DNA of 11,764 nt from DAOUEG01 sp964589285 (GCA_964589285.1 CAZPSP010000081.1:1-11764); one strand, 5' to 3'. Positions 1-6,491 are shown, counted from the stretch's first letter. Notes: generated by a model not told the origin, from the letters alone. Translations and numbers: made by a program.

Positions 1-882
1 TACGGCGCCGTCGGGGCGTTTTCCACCGGCATGGGGTCCACCGATATCGGCATGGCGATGGCCACCGGCGATATCTGGATGAAAGTGCCGCCGACGATCA
101 AGTTCGTCTATCACGGCAAGCTCGGCCCGTGGGTCGGCGGCAAGGACCTGATCCTTTTCACCATCGGGGACATCGGCGTGGACGGGGCGCTTTATTCCGC
201 CATGGAGTTCACCGGGGAAGCTATTGATGAGCTGCCCATGGACGGGCGCTTCACCATGGCGAACATGGCTATCGAAGCCGGCGGCAAGGCGGGCCTGTTC
301 CACGTGGACAACAAGACCCAGCTCTACGTGAAGGCGCGGGCGAAGCGGGACTACCTGGTTTACGAACCGGACCCCGACGCTGCATACGCCGACATTAAGG
401 AATACGATATGAGCCGGGTAGAGCCGCAGGTATCGCTGCCTCATTCTCCGGCCAACGCCAAGGCGGTCAGCCAGGTAGGGAATATCGCCATCGATCAGTC
501 CGTCATCGGGAGCTGCACCAACGGGCGCATCGACGACCTGAGGCTGGCGGCCCAGATATTCCGGAAGAACCGGGTTAATCCGAACGTGCGCTGTATCATC
601 ATACCTGGTTCGCAGCAGGTCTACCTGGAAGCGCTGGCGGAAGGGCTAATCGAACTGTTCATCCGCGCCGGTGCTGCGGTCAGCACCCCAACATGCGGGC
701 CGTGCCTCGGCGGTTACATGGGCGTCCTGGCGAATGGCGAAAAGGCCATCTCGACAACCAACCGGAATTTCGTCGGGCGGATGGGCCACACCGGGTCCGA
801 GGTCTACCTCGCCAACCCGGCGGTCGCCGCAGCCAGCGCCGTGACCGGGCGCATCACCCACCCGGACGAGGTGATGAAGTAA
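1..882 (+). CDS. leuC: 3-isopropylmalate dehydratase large subunit, 3' part (5' end outside window)
   Basis: Large subunit of isopropylmalate isomerase, a cytoplasmic [4Fe-4S] enzyme that, with LeuD, interconverts 2- and 3-isopropylmalate in leucine synthesis; in this context it probably also isomerises citramalate. The reading frame is open from base 1, so the N-terminus is missing; about 293 residues are visible of roughly 420 expected for the short archaeal-type LeuC. Counting from the first codon, the aconitase-type cluster ligands are seen as Cys172 (in GSCTNGR) and Cys232 and Cys235 (in TPTCGPCLGG). The early FSTGMGSTDIG and later GRMGHTGSEVYLANP stretches are also typical of the family. 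The next operon gene, leuD, is normally adjacent but here is separated by about 670 bases carrying a nuclease gene and repeats. Homoaconitase is the main alternative by sequence alone; the leuD-leuB neighbours favour LeuC. Confidence 0.95.
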   Translation, partial: YGAVGAFSTGMGSTDIGMAMATGDIWMKVPPTIKFVYHGKLGPWVGGKDLILFTIGDIGVDGALYSAMEFTGEAIDELPMDGRFTMANMAIEAGGKAGLFHVDNKTQLYVKARAKRDYLVYEPDPDAAYADIKEYDMSRVEPQVSLPHSPANAKAVSQVGNIAIDQSVIGSCTNGRIDDLRLAAQIFRKNRVNPNVRCIIIPGSQQVYLEALAEGLIELFIRAGAAVSTPTCGPCLGGYMGVLANGEKAISTTNRNFVGRMGHTGSEVYLANPAVAAASAVTGRITHPDEVMK

Positions 883-891
883 GGAAAGAGT

Positions 892-942
892 TCCCTTTCT
901 CGTCTCCTCTCACCTTGAGGGAGAGGATTAAGGTGAGGGGTA
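892..942 (+). repeat. Palindromic repeat, copy 1, left border of the DUF559 cassette
   Basis: A 51-base element matching 1383-1433 at 49 of 51 positions (differences at 912 and 918). It contains an imperfect hairpin (CCTCTC 906-911 with GAGAGG 921-926, extended by CC/GG around a TTGA loop, A912 bulged) followed by a conserved tail, GATTAAGGTGAGGGG (926-940). It begins ten bases after the leuC stop and ends two bases before the ATG of the nuclease gene, so it must also contribute to that gene's leader. No good Shine-Dalgarno other than the GGTGAGGGG tail is visible. Confidence 0.85.
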
Positions 943-943
943 C

Positions 944-1306
944 ATGAGAGAAAAACCACCGCAATCTATTGTCCGGGCTTTACGTAAAAATCAGACGGAA
1001 GACGAAAACAGGCTGTGGTATCATCTCAGGGACCGGCGATTGAACGGTACCAAGTTCCGCCGCCAACAACAGATTGGGAAATATGTCGTCGACTTTGTAA
1101 CCTATGAACATAAACTGGTGATAGAAGTAGATGGCGGTCAACATAACGAAACACCAGAAATCAGTAAGGATAAGGAAAGAACAGCCTGGCTTGAAGAACA
1201 CGGCTTGAGAGTCCTCAGGTTCTGGAACAACGATGTTTTGAAAGATACCGACCTTGTGCTGACAATCATACTGAATGAAACAAACGGAGACGTACCCTCA
1301 TCCTAA
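944..1306 (+). CDS. DUF559 (Vsr-like, PD-(D/E)XK-type) endonuclease-domain protein
   Basis: A 120-residue protein that is almost entirely a DUF559 domain, a family related to the very-short-patch-repair endonuclease fold; the true substrate of most members is unknown. Visible hallmarks, in order: the N-terminal helix with ENRLWYHLRDRRL (21-33), KFRRQ (37-41), VDF with Asp50, the VIEVDGGQH core (59-67) with Glu61, Asp63 and His67 as likely metal/catalytic residues, a D..R pair (Asp76, Arg79), and the closing LRVLRFWNNDV (88-98). No DNA-binding or transposase domain is attached. It lies between leuC and leuD on the same strand. Start ATG is two bases after repeat copy 1, and its last codons and TAA stop lie inside the inverted repeat copy, so the gene exactly fills the space between repeats. 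Its codons are visibly more A/T-rich than those of the leu genes, which fits acquisition by transfer. Family assignment is firm; any mobility role is inference. Confidence 0.9.
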   Translation: MREKPPQSIVRALRKNQTEDENRLWYHLRDRRLNGTKFRRQQQIGKYVVDFVTYEHKLVIEVDGGQHNETPEISKDKERTAWLEEHGLRVLRFWNNDVLKDTDLVLTIILNETNGDVPSS

Positions 1307-1340
1307 CCTTCTCCCATCAAAGGGAGAAGGGATGAAAGGT
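1293..1340 (-). repeat. Palindromic repeat, inverted copy, right border of the DUF559 cassette
   Basis: On the minus strand this reads as a diverged copy of the 892-942 element: CTTTC, then a CTCC-rich arm, a GGGAGAAGG arm and a GGATGAGGGTA tail. It holds a perfect 9-bp stem, CCTTCTCCC (1307-1315) with GGGAGAAGG (1322-1330), around a six-base loop. The nuclease gene's TAA (1304-1306) abuts the stem. The inner edges of this copy and copy 1 mirror each other: GAGGGGTAC at 935-943 against GTACCCTC at 1292-1299. There is no T-run after the stem, so a role as intrinsic terminator is doubtful. Confidence 0.8.
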
Positions 1341-1382
1341 GCGGGACAAAATCAAGTTGAAATTGACAATCAGGGAAGTAAC

Positions 1383-1433
1383 TCCCTTTCTCGTCTCCTC
1401 TCCCCTTGTGGGAGAGGATTAAGGTGAGGGGTA
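1383..1433 (+). repeat. Palindromic repeat, copy 2, direct repeat of copy 1
   Basis: Direct copy of 892-942, offset by 491 bases, with two mismatches. It forms a perfect 8-bp stem, CCTCTCCC (1397-1404) with GGGAGAGG (1410-1417), and carries the same GATTAAGGTGAGGGGTA tail. It is the outer right limit of the material inserted between leuC and leuD. The 1434-1549 stretch after it has no gene and leads into the leuD ribosome binding site. Confidence 0.85.
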
Positions 1434-1534
1434 GTTCCCCTGTCTTCCGATGGAATAGAAGAAGACCGAAACGGCAACCATAGATGGATTGCCTGTACCA
1501 GAACCGAATTCTTTTACCGAATATGTGGAAGTAT

Positions 1535-1541
1535 AAAGGAG
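1535..1541 (+). promoter_or_regulatory. Shine-Dalgarno of leuD
   Basis: AAAGGAG ends eight bases before the ATG at 1550 and settles that start over an in-frame upstream ATG at 1484, which would add 22 residues unlike LeuD. Confidence 0.75.
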
Positions 1542-1549
1542 AAACAACG

Positions 1550-2050
1550 ATGATACTTAAAGGAAAAGTATTCAAATACGGCGCCAACGTGGATACGGAC
1601 GCAATTATCCCGGCCCGCTACCTTAACGTCTCGGACCCGGACCAGCTCGCCGCCCACTGCATGGAGGACATTGATCTGGACTTCGTGAAGAAGGCGCAGC
1701 CCGGCGATATCATCGTCGCGGACACCAACTTCGGCTGCGGCTCCTCCCGTGAGCACGCGCCTATCGCCATCAAGGCGTCCGGTATCTCCTGCGTTATCGC
1801 CAAGACGTTCGCGCGGATCTTCTTCAGGAACGCCATCAATATCGGGCTGCCGCTCCTGGAGTGCCCGGAAGCCGTTGACAACACGGATACCGGCGATGCA
1901 CTGGAAGTAGACCTGGAAAAAGGTGAGATAAAGAACGTAACGAAGGGCACGTCCTTCATCGCCGCGCCGTACCCGGCCTTCATGAGCGAGCTTATCAACG
2001 CCGGCGGCCTCGTGGAATATACGAAGATGAGGCTGGCGGAAACAAAATAA
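1550..2050 (+). CDS. leuD: 3-isopropylmalate dehydratase small subunit
   Basis: Small (swivelling-domain) subunit that completes the LeuCD isomerase. The 166-residue length matches the short archaeal-type LeuD rather than the roughly 200-residue enterobacterial form. Family motifs are clear: NVDTDAIIPARYL (13-25), the substrate-binding NFGCGSSREHAP (60-71), and FARIFFRNAINIGLP (87-101). The segment after Tyr24-Leu25 (NVSD) lies in the loop linked to substrate choice between isopropylmalate and homoaconitate type acids, so it is a place to look for citramalate tolerance. The gene is separated from leuC by the DUF559 cassette but has a strong Shine-Dalgarno of its own. leuB starts 40 bases downstream. 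The start is chosen on the Shine-Dalgarno and on the MILKGKVFKYG beginning typical of the family. Confidence 0.95.
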   Translation: MILKGKVFKYGANVDTDAIIPARYLNVSDPDQLAAHCMEDIDLDFVKKAQPGDIIVADTNFGCGSSREHAPIAIKASGISCVIAKTFARIFFRNAINIGLPLLECPEAVDNTDTGDALEVDLEKGEIKNVTKGTSFIAAPYPAFMSELINAGGLVEYTKMRLAETK

Positions 2051-2078
2051 AACACCTTTGACTTTTAACTTATCAAAG

Positions 2079-2084
2079 AAAGGA
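2079..2084 (+). promoter_or_regulatory. Shine-Dalgarno of leuB
   Basis: AAAGGA lies six bases before ATG 2091. This supports that start over an in-frame TTG at 2058, whose extra eleven residues are not part of the LeuB fold. Confidence 0.7.
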
Positions 2085-2090
2085 ACGGAA

Positions 2091-3188
2091 ATGAAATTCA
2101 ACCTGGTAACCTTGCCCGGCGACGGCGTGGGGCCGGAAGTCATGAACGCTACTATCGACGTGCTCAAGGCCGTCGGCTCAAAATATGGTCACGAATTTGC
2201 CATGACCGAGCGGAACATCGGCGGCATCGCCATCGATAAGGAAGGCGTCGCCATCTCCGACGAGACCCTGAAGCTCTGCAAGAAGTCGGACGCCGTCCTG
2301 CTCGGGGCGGTCGGCGGTCCCAAGTGGGACAATCCGCTGGCAAATGTCCGGCCGGAAGACGGCCTGCTGCTGCTGCGCAAGGCCCTCGGCCTTTTCGCCA
2401 ACCTCAGGCCGGTCAAGGTCTATCCGTTCCTGGTCAATTCTACCAATCTCAAGCCGGAAGTGATCGACGGCGTCGATTTCATCTTCGTCCGGGAACTCAC
2501 CGGCGGCCTGTACTTCGGGAAACCCAAAAAGCGATGGACGACCCCGAAGGGGCGCAAGGCCGTCGACTCCATGGTCTACGCTGACTACGAGGTCGATCGC
2601 ATCGTCCGCGTCGGGTTCGAACTGGCGAAGCAGCGCAAGAAGAAGCTCATCTCGGTGGACAAGGCCAATGTCCTGGAATCATCCCGCCTCTGGCGAACCG
2701 TGGCTGAGGAAGTCAAGAAGGACTACCCGGACGTCGAGCTGGAGCATATGCTGGTGGATGCCTGCTCCATGCGCATCATCCAGAACCCGAAATACCTGGA
2801 CGTGCTGGTGACCGAGAACACCTTCGGGGACATCCTCACCGATGAATCATCCATGCTGGCCGGCTCCATGGGTATGCTGCCTTCCGCCAGCCTGGCCGGC
2901 GTCCCGCAGTCCGGCAAGAAGATATTCGGTCTGTACGAGCCGATCCACGGCAGCGCCCCGCGGCGGGCCGGCTTGAACATGGCCAACCCCATCGCCACCA
3001 CGATGAGCGCTGCCATGATGCTGCGGTACTCGCTCGGCCTGGAAAAAGAGGCCGATGCCGTCGAGAAAGCCGTGGATAATGCCCTCGAAGACGGAAACCG
3101 CACCTATGATATAATGAGCGAAGGGAAGACCAAACTGGGCACGCGTGAAATGGGCGAAGCGATTGCGAAAAAGATAAGCAACAGATAA
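2091..3188 (+). CDS. leuB: 3-isopropylmalate dehydrogenase, with an atypical cofactor motif
   Basis: Cytoplasmic beta-decarboxylating dehydrogenase that oxidises 3-isopropylmalate to 2-oxoisocaproate; in this operon it probably also handles 3-methylmalate on the citramalate route. The 365 residues match the family length. Seen motifs: N-terminal LPGDGVGPEV, RELTGGLYFG, the SVDKANVLESSRLWR helix, the metal site ENTFGDILTDESSMLAGSMGMLPSASL region, and YEPIHGSAP near 282-290. The cofactor loop is unusual: where NAD-dependent LeuB proteins have GSAPDIAGK, this one reads GSAPRRAGL, with Arg291-Arg292 in place of Asp-Ile. The Asp normally holds the adenosine ribose hydroxyls of NAD, and NADP isocitrate dehydrogenases have Lys-Tyr there, so altered coenzyme preference is possible. 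Isocitrate or homoisocitrate dehydrogenase is less likely given the leuCD neighbours. A GC-rich hairpin follows the gene. Confidence 0.93.
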   Translation: MKFNLVTLPGDGVGPEVMNATIDVLKAVGSKYGHEFAMTERNIGGIAIDKEGVAISDETLKLCKKSDAVLLGAVGGPKWDNPLANVRPEDGLLLLRKALGLFANLRPVKVYPFLVNSTNLKPEVIDGVDFIFVRELTGGLYFGKPKKRWTTPKGRKAVDSMVYADYEVDRIVRVGFELAKQRKKKLISVDKANVLESSRLWRTVAEEVKKDYPDVELEHMLVDACSMRIIQNPKYLDVLVTENTFGDILTDESSMLAGSMGMLPSASLAGVPQSGKKIFGLYEPIHGSAPRRAGLNMANPIATTMSAAMMLRYSLGLEKEADAVEKAVDNALEDGNRTYDIMSEGKTKLGTREMGEAIAKKISNR

Positions 3189-3190
3189 AG

Positions 3191-3232
3191 GATTCCCCTC
3201 TCCCTCGATGGGAGAGGGGAGGGTGAGGGTGA
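3191..3232 (+). repeat. Palindromic repeat related to the DUF559-cassette repeats
   Basis: A perfect 10-bp stem, CCCCTCTCCC (3195-3204) with GGGAGAGGGG (3210-3219), around a TCGAT loop, followed by AGGGTGAGGGTGA. The stem sequence and G-rich tail match the elements at 892-942 and 1383-1433 in the same orientation, but no nuclease gene is attached. It begins two bases after the leuB stop. It may slow or end transcription between leuB and cimA, although no T-run follows. Confidence 0.7.
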
Positions 3233-3265
3233 TCTCTCCCGCTCCTTAATCAAGTTCAAAACGTG

Positions 3266-3280
3266 CCGTATGTACTACGG
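3266..3280 (+). other. Short inverted repeat upstream of cimA
   Basis: CCGTA-TGTAC-TACGG, a 5-bp perfect inverted repeat around a five-base centre, lies 37 bases before the cimA start in the 3189-3317 gap. It could be an operator half-site pair or chance; no promoter boxes are convincing near it. Confidence 0.2.
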
Positions 3281-3304
3281 GAATCAATGTGAGAGTGATG
3301 ATGT

Positions 3305-3310
3305 GAGGTG
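3305..3310 (+). promoter_or_regulatory. Shine-Dalgarno that fixes the TTG start of cimA
   Basis: GAGGTG ends seven bases before TTG 3318. The ATG at 3313 is in another frame and meets a stop after two codons, so it cannot be the start. Confidence 0.65.
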
Positions 3311-3317
3311 ACATGAG

Positions 3318-4898
3318 TTGAAGAAGGTAGAACTCTACGATACCACACTGAGGGACGGAGCGCAGTCCGAGGGGATTTCCTTCTCGGTGGTGGACAAATT
3401 GCATGTCGCGAAGAAACTCGATGACCTCGGCTTGCACTACATCGAAGGCGGCTGGCCCGGGTCCAATCCCAAGGACGCCGAGTTCTACCAGCGTGCCAGA
3501 GACCTCAAGCTGAAGAACGCGCAGATCGTGGCGTTCGGCAGCACCCGCCGCGCCAACATCAAGGCCGAGGACGATAACAACCTCGTCATGCTGGTGGACG
3601 CCGGGGTCAAATACACCTGCCTCGTTGCCAAGAGTTCCGACCTTCATGTCAGCCGGGTCCTCCGCACCACCAGGGAAGAAAACCTGGCGATGATCGCCGA
3701 TTCGATTCGCTACCTGAAGGCGAAGGGCATCGACGTGTTCTTCGATGCCGAGCATTTCTTCGACGGTTACAAATCCGATGCCGGCTATGCCCTCAAGACC
3801 CTCGAGGTCGCCGCAGAAGCCGGCGCTATCTGCCTGGTGTTATGCGATACCAACGGCGGCATGCTTCCGGATGAGATAACTGAAATGACGAAGGCCGCGC
3901 TGAAAATCGGAGCGCCGCTCGGCATCCACTGCCACAACGACGCAGGCCTGGCGCTGGCGAACACGCTGGCAGCCGTCAAGGCAGGGGCCGTCCATGTGCA
4001 GGGTACCATCAACGGGTACGGCGAGCGTACCGGCAATACCGACCTCTGTGCCGTTATACCCTCGCTCAAACTGAAGATGGGCATCGACTGCGTCACCGAC
4101 GAGCAGTTGGCGTTACTCTCTGAAGTTTCCCATTCCATCAGCGAGATTGCCAACCTCGTGCCGGACCCCTATGCGCCGTATGTGGGGACCAGCGCGTTTA
4201 GTCACAAAGCCGGCTACCACATGGACGGAATCATGAAATGGCCGGGTGCTTATCAGCACATCGAACCGGAAAAGGTCGGGAACCAGTTGCGGACCGTCGT
4301 CTCGGACCAGTCCGGCAAACGGAACATCGTCTACAAGGCGAAAGAACTCGGCATAGACCTCTCCCAGGACACCAAGGCCACCCAGGACCTGCTTAAGCAC
4401 ATCAAGGACCTGGAAAGCCGGGGGTTCCAGTACGACAATGCCGAAGCCTCCTTCGAGTTGCTGCTCAACCGCGCCCAGCCGGGGTACGAAAAACCCTTCG
4501 AACTGGTAGACTTCATGGTGGTGGTGGAGAGCCGCCGGAGACCTTCCACGCGAAAGCTGGACGGGATGCTCTCCGAAGCCATGGTTAAAGTGAAGATTAA
4601 CGGCGAAATATACCATACCGCCGCGGAAGGCGACGGCCCGGTGAACGCCCTGGACCGCGCCCTGAGGAAATCCTTGGTGCAGTACTATCCGAGCGTCGAA
4701 CAGGTTAAGCTGGTGGACTACAAGGTGCGTATCCTGGAAGAAAGCACCGGCACCGAGTCCCAGGTGAGGGTGCTCATCGAGTCATCGGACGGGAACAATG
4801 AGTGGCGGACGGTCGGCGGTTCCACCAACATAATCGAGGCAAGCTGGCTCGCCCTTGCGGACAGCCTGGAGTACTGGCTGTTCAAATACGGAAAATGA
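3318..4898 (+). CDS. cimA: (R)-citramalate synthase
   Basis: Condenses pyruvate and acetyl-CoA to (R)-citramalate, the first step of the threonine-independent route to 2-oxobutyrate and isoleucine. The 526 residues carry the full LeuA/CimA layout: a TIM barrel (about 1-310) opening with YDTTLRDGAQ (7-16, Arg12-Asp13), the metal-binding HCHND (204-208), and GYGERTGNTDL (233-243); a linker region with the SHKAGYHMDG motif (295-304); and a C-terminal LeuA-type allosteric domain (about 390-520) with GDGPVNALDRALRK. The EGGWPGSNPKD stretch (43-53) is the form seen in the CimA branch rather than in 2-isopropylmalate synthase. Translation starts at TTG. Neighbouring leuCD and leuB supply the following isomerisation and decarboxylating oxidation, so this placement fits. 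Feedback control by isoleucine through the C-terminal domain is expected from the family, not shown here. A homocitrate/isopropylmalate synthase role is the less likely alternative. Confidence 0.92.
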   Translation: MKKVELYDTTLRDGAQSEGISFSVVDKLHVAKKLDDLGLHYIEGGWPGSNPKDAEFYQRARDLKLKNAQIVAFGSTRRANIKAEDDNNLVMLVDAGVKYTCLVAKSSDLHVSRVLRTTREENLAMIADSIRYLKAKGIDVFFDAEHFFDGYKSDAGYALKTLEVAAEAGAICLVLCDTNGGMLPDEITEMTKAALKIGAPLGIHCHNDAGLALANTLAAVKAGAVHVQGTINGYGERTGNTDLCAVIPSLKLKMGIDCVTDEQLALLSEVSHSISEIANLVPDPYAPYVGTSAFSHKAGYHMDGIMKWPGAYQHIEPEKVGNQLRTVVSDQSGKRNIVYKAKELGIDLSQDTKATQDLLKHIKDLESRGFQYDNAEASFELLLNRAQPGYEKPFELVDFMVVVESRRRPSTRKLDGMLSEAMVKVKINGEIYHTAAEGDGPVNALDRALRKSLVQYYPSVEQVKLVDYKVRILEESTGTESQVRVLIESSDGNNEWRTVGGSTNIIEASWLALADSLEYWLFKYGK

Positions 4899-4899
4899 T

Positions 4900-4948
4900 T
4901 GCTGTAGTGAGGCTCCTGCTTCACGGCAGCAGCCTGTTCGACATTTTG
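4900..4948 (+). repeat. REP-like imperfect palindrome, copy A
   Basis: Begins with TGCTGTAG right after the cimA stop and forms a hairpin: AGGCT (4910-4914) with AGCCT (4931-4935), one C-C mismatch, then CTGC/GCAG around the loop TTCACG. It ends in ATTTTG. The same start, hairpin design and end recur in copy B at 5032-5077. It could act as a transcript-stabilising or weakly terminating structure after cimA. Confidence 0.65.
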
Positions 4949-5031
4949 CCGGCCTGAGCAGTGCAGGCGTCCCGCCCCTGGATAGCACCTTACTCCATTA
5001 CTGGGATTTTAATTCTGAGTTCAGAGGAAAA

Positions 5032-5077
5032 TGCTGTAGGGCGGCTCCCGCATCGCGGCAGCCGCCGCGCAATTTTG
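5032..5077 (+). repeat. REP-like imperfect palindrome, copy B
   Basis: Same layout as copy A, 132 bases on: TGCTGTAG, then GCGGCT (5041-5046) with AGCCGC (5060-5065), one C-C mismatch, an inner CCGC/GCGG pairing around ATC, and a final ATTTTG. The two copies differ by compensating changes in the stem (A-T pairs replaced by G-C), which suggests that the fold is what is kept. The remainder of the 4899-5167 gap holds AT-rich GAGTT/CTGAGT text and the start signals of the next gene. Confidence 0.65.
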
Positions 5078-5121
5078 AGTTATCAGTTCTGAGTCAAGAT
5101 TCTGTAACCCCTCCCCTATGT

Positions 5122-5129
5122 TGTATAAT
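5122..5129 (+). promoter_or_regulatory. Probable -10 box for the 5168-9939 gene run
   Basis: TGTATAAT, a perfect TATAAT with a TG directly before it, would start transcription near 5136, about 30 bases before the ATG at 5168. The Shine-Dalgarno CGGAGG (5155-5160) then lies in the leader. No good -35 is seen at 17 bases (the 5101-5106 stretch is TCTGTA), so the TG may compensate. Confidence 0.45.
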
Positions 5130-5167
5130 AGGGTTAAAGCTAAATACACATCTCCGGAGGACGTACC

Positions 5168-5764
5168 ATGGGTGAAATAAAGACTGCCGCTCAGATCGCT
5201 GCTGAAAAACTGGCGGCCATCGGCGAACCGACGCAGGAAGAGCGTCTCAAGTGGAAGTACGGCCCCGAGGGAGAAAAACTCGCCGCGCGGTACCTGAAGG
5301 AAGACGTCAACCTGGTTAAAGAGATACAGGCCCTGGATGAAAAGGCAAGGGACGTCGTCATCGCCGCGGTCAGCGAAATCCTCCTCCGCAATATTTTACT
5401 GCCCCGCAATGAGACCATCCGCAAGACCACCAAAAAGGCCATGGACGGCATCAAGAGCCTGAAGAAGGACAAGGTCGCGGTGGAAAACGTCTTCAGCCGG
5501 ATGCGTCACGTTCTCGACCACTACACGGACGAGGGCGAAAAGCAGAAAAAACAGGCGTATGACATGCTTAAGCAGGAGTTCGAGCAGCGTTTCATGCAGG
5601 CAATACGGCAGCAGACCGGGGTCAGCAATAACACCCGGATGAAAATAGACGTGGAAAAACAGCCCCAGTTCCAGGAAGAATGGCAACGCGTCCAGGCGCA
5701 GATGGAAGCCCAATACCTCAACCTCCTGGACGACTATAAACAGGAGCTGGCGGAGATCAAGTAA
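5168..5764 (+). CDS. Conserved-looking helical protein of unknown function
   Basis: A 198-residue soluble protein that I do not recognise. It has no signal peptide, membrane segment or cysteine. The sequence is strongly charged and looks helical throughout. Residues 1-60 include an alanine/glutamate/lysine-rich opening with LKWKYGPEGEKLAARYL. The middle (about 65-100) has the hydrophobic VIAAVSEILLRNILLPRNE followed by a lysine-rich stretch. The C-terminal half (about 105-198) has long heptad-like runs suggesting coiled coil or a helical bundle. The ATG is fixed by CGGAGG seven bases upstream and a -10 box at 5124. It is the first gene of a close-packed run; the next gene begins four bases after its stop, so the two products may act together. 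Codon use resembles its neighbours. Confidence 0.8.
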   Translation: MGEIKTAAQIAAEKLAAIGEPTQEERLKWKYGPEGEKLAARYLKEDVNLVKEIQALDEKARDVVIAAVSEILLRNILLPRNETIRKTTKKAMDGIKSLKKDKVAVENVFSRMRHVLDHYTDEGEKQKKQAYDMLKQEFEQRFMQAIRQQTGVSNNTRMKIDVEKQPQFQEEWQRVQAQMEAQYLNLLDDYKQELAEIK

Positions 5765-5768
5765 AGCT

Positions 5769-6491
5769 ATGGGAATGGACAAGGACCATGAACGCATCAT
5801 GGAGGCCGCCAGCCGGACGGAAGTCCTCCGGCACCCGCGGCAGCACCTCGATACGTTCGGGATTACCAATATTTACTACTACCTCGTGTCGGAACCGGTC
5901 TACTCGGAGATTACCGGTGACGATACGCCCGAGACGGTCATCCGCGAAGGCCGGGTCATCGCGGAACGGCCCAAGATCGTCACGCCTTACTATCTGAGCC
6001 ACCTCGAAGGCTTCAGCCCGGATGCCCGCCGCTACTTTGATATGCTCATGGGAGTCCATGGGCCCCAGATGCCCGGCCTGTTCTATTCCTACAAGAACGA
6101 ACCCAAGAACCTGAACATCGTCTCGGACCCCTGGGCGGCCGTTGTCGACCGGCTCAACAAAGAGCTGGATGAAAAAAGCGATCCGCTCGTGTCCATTATC
6201 CGCGGCCAGGACGAACTCTGGGACATTTCACTGCTCAAGTTCATTTATGAGATGACCGCCCGTTCTCTGCCGGACAACGTTGCTCAGCTTAAGTCCCGCG
6301 GCCTGCTCAATGCCGGCGGTACTGGCCTGCCGATGGGCGCCCAGCAGAAAATAGAAGAGATGTTCAAACAGGTGGAAGACGGCGATCTCCGTACCTGGGA
6401 ACTGGAGCGGGAACTGAACCGCTGGGGCGTCTTCGAGGAATACCAGGACCGCTTCTACGCCCTGGTGCGCGGCATGAAAAAGAGACAATGA
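5769..6491 (+). CDS. Protein of unknown function, coupled to a radical SAM gene
   Basis: A 240-residue soluble protein that I do not recognise. There is no signal peptide, no membrane segment and no cysteine, so it cannot bind a Cys-ligated cluster itself. Aromatic-rich patches stand out: NIYYYLVSEPVYSEITGDD (34-52), PYYLSHLEGFSPDARRYFDML (73-93) and GLFYSYKNEP (102-111). The C-terminal third has a GLLNAGGTGLPMGAQQKIEEMF segment and a WELERELNRWGVFEEYQDRF helix. It starts four bases after the previous stop; a second in-frame ATG at 5775 is an equally possible start. Its last four bases (ATGA) overlap the start of the radical SAM gene, so translation of the two is probably coupled. A partner or scaffold role for the radical SAM enzyme is a guess from position only. 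Confidence 0.8.
   Translation: MGMDKDHERIMEAASRTEVLRHPRQHLDTFGITNIYYYLVSEPVYSEITGDDTPETVIREGRVIAERPKIVTPYYLSHLEGFSPDARRYFDMLMGVHGPQMPGLFYSYKNEPKNLNIVSDPWAAVVDRLNKELDEKSDPLVSIIRGQDELWDISLLKFIYEMTARSLPDNVAQLKSRGLLNAGGTGLPMGAQQKIEEMFKQVEDGDLRTWELERELNRWGVFEEYQDRFYALVRGMKKRQ

Noticed and set aside
1304..1330. Intrinsic terminator after the DUF559 gene
   Set aside because: The 9-bp stem is good but is followed by GATGAAAGG with no T-run, and it belongs to a dispersed repeat family.
892..1433. CRISPR array, from several copies of a similar repeat
   Set aside because: Only three copies, one inverted, with unequal spacing and a gene between them; no cas genes.
1442..1466. GTCTTC/GAAGAC inverted repeat before leuD as a leader attenuator
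   Set aside because: Six-base arms with a 13-base loop, no leucine-rich leader peptide and no terminator stem.
1514..2167. Long open frame on the minus strand across leuD and the start of leuB
   Set aside because: It mirrors the GC-rich codons of leuD/leuB, has no recognisable domain and crosses two real genes.
4855..5175. Plus-strand open frame spanning the cimA end and the REP-like palindromes
   Set aside because: It overlaps the cimA end, reads through repeat hairpins as cysteine/proline-rich text, and has no family resemblance.
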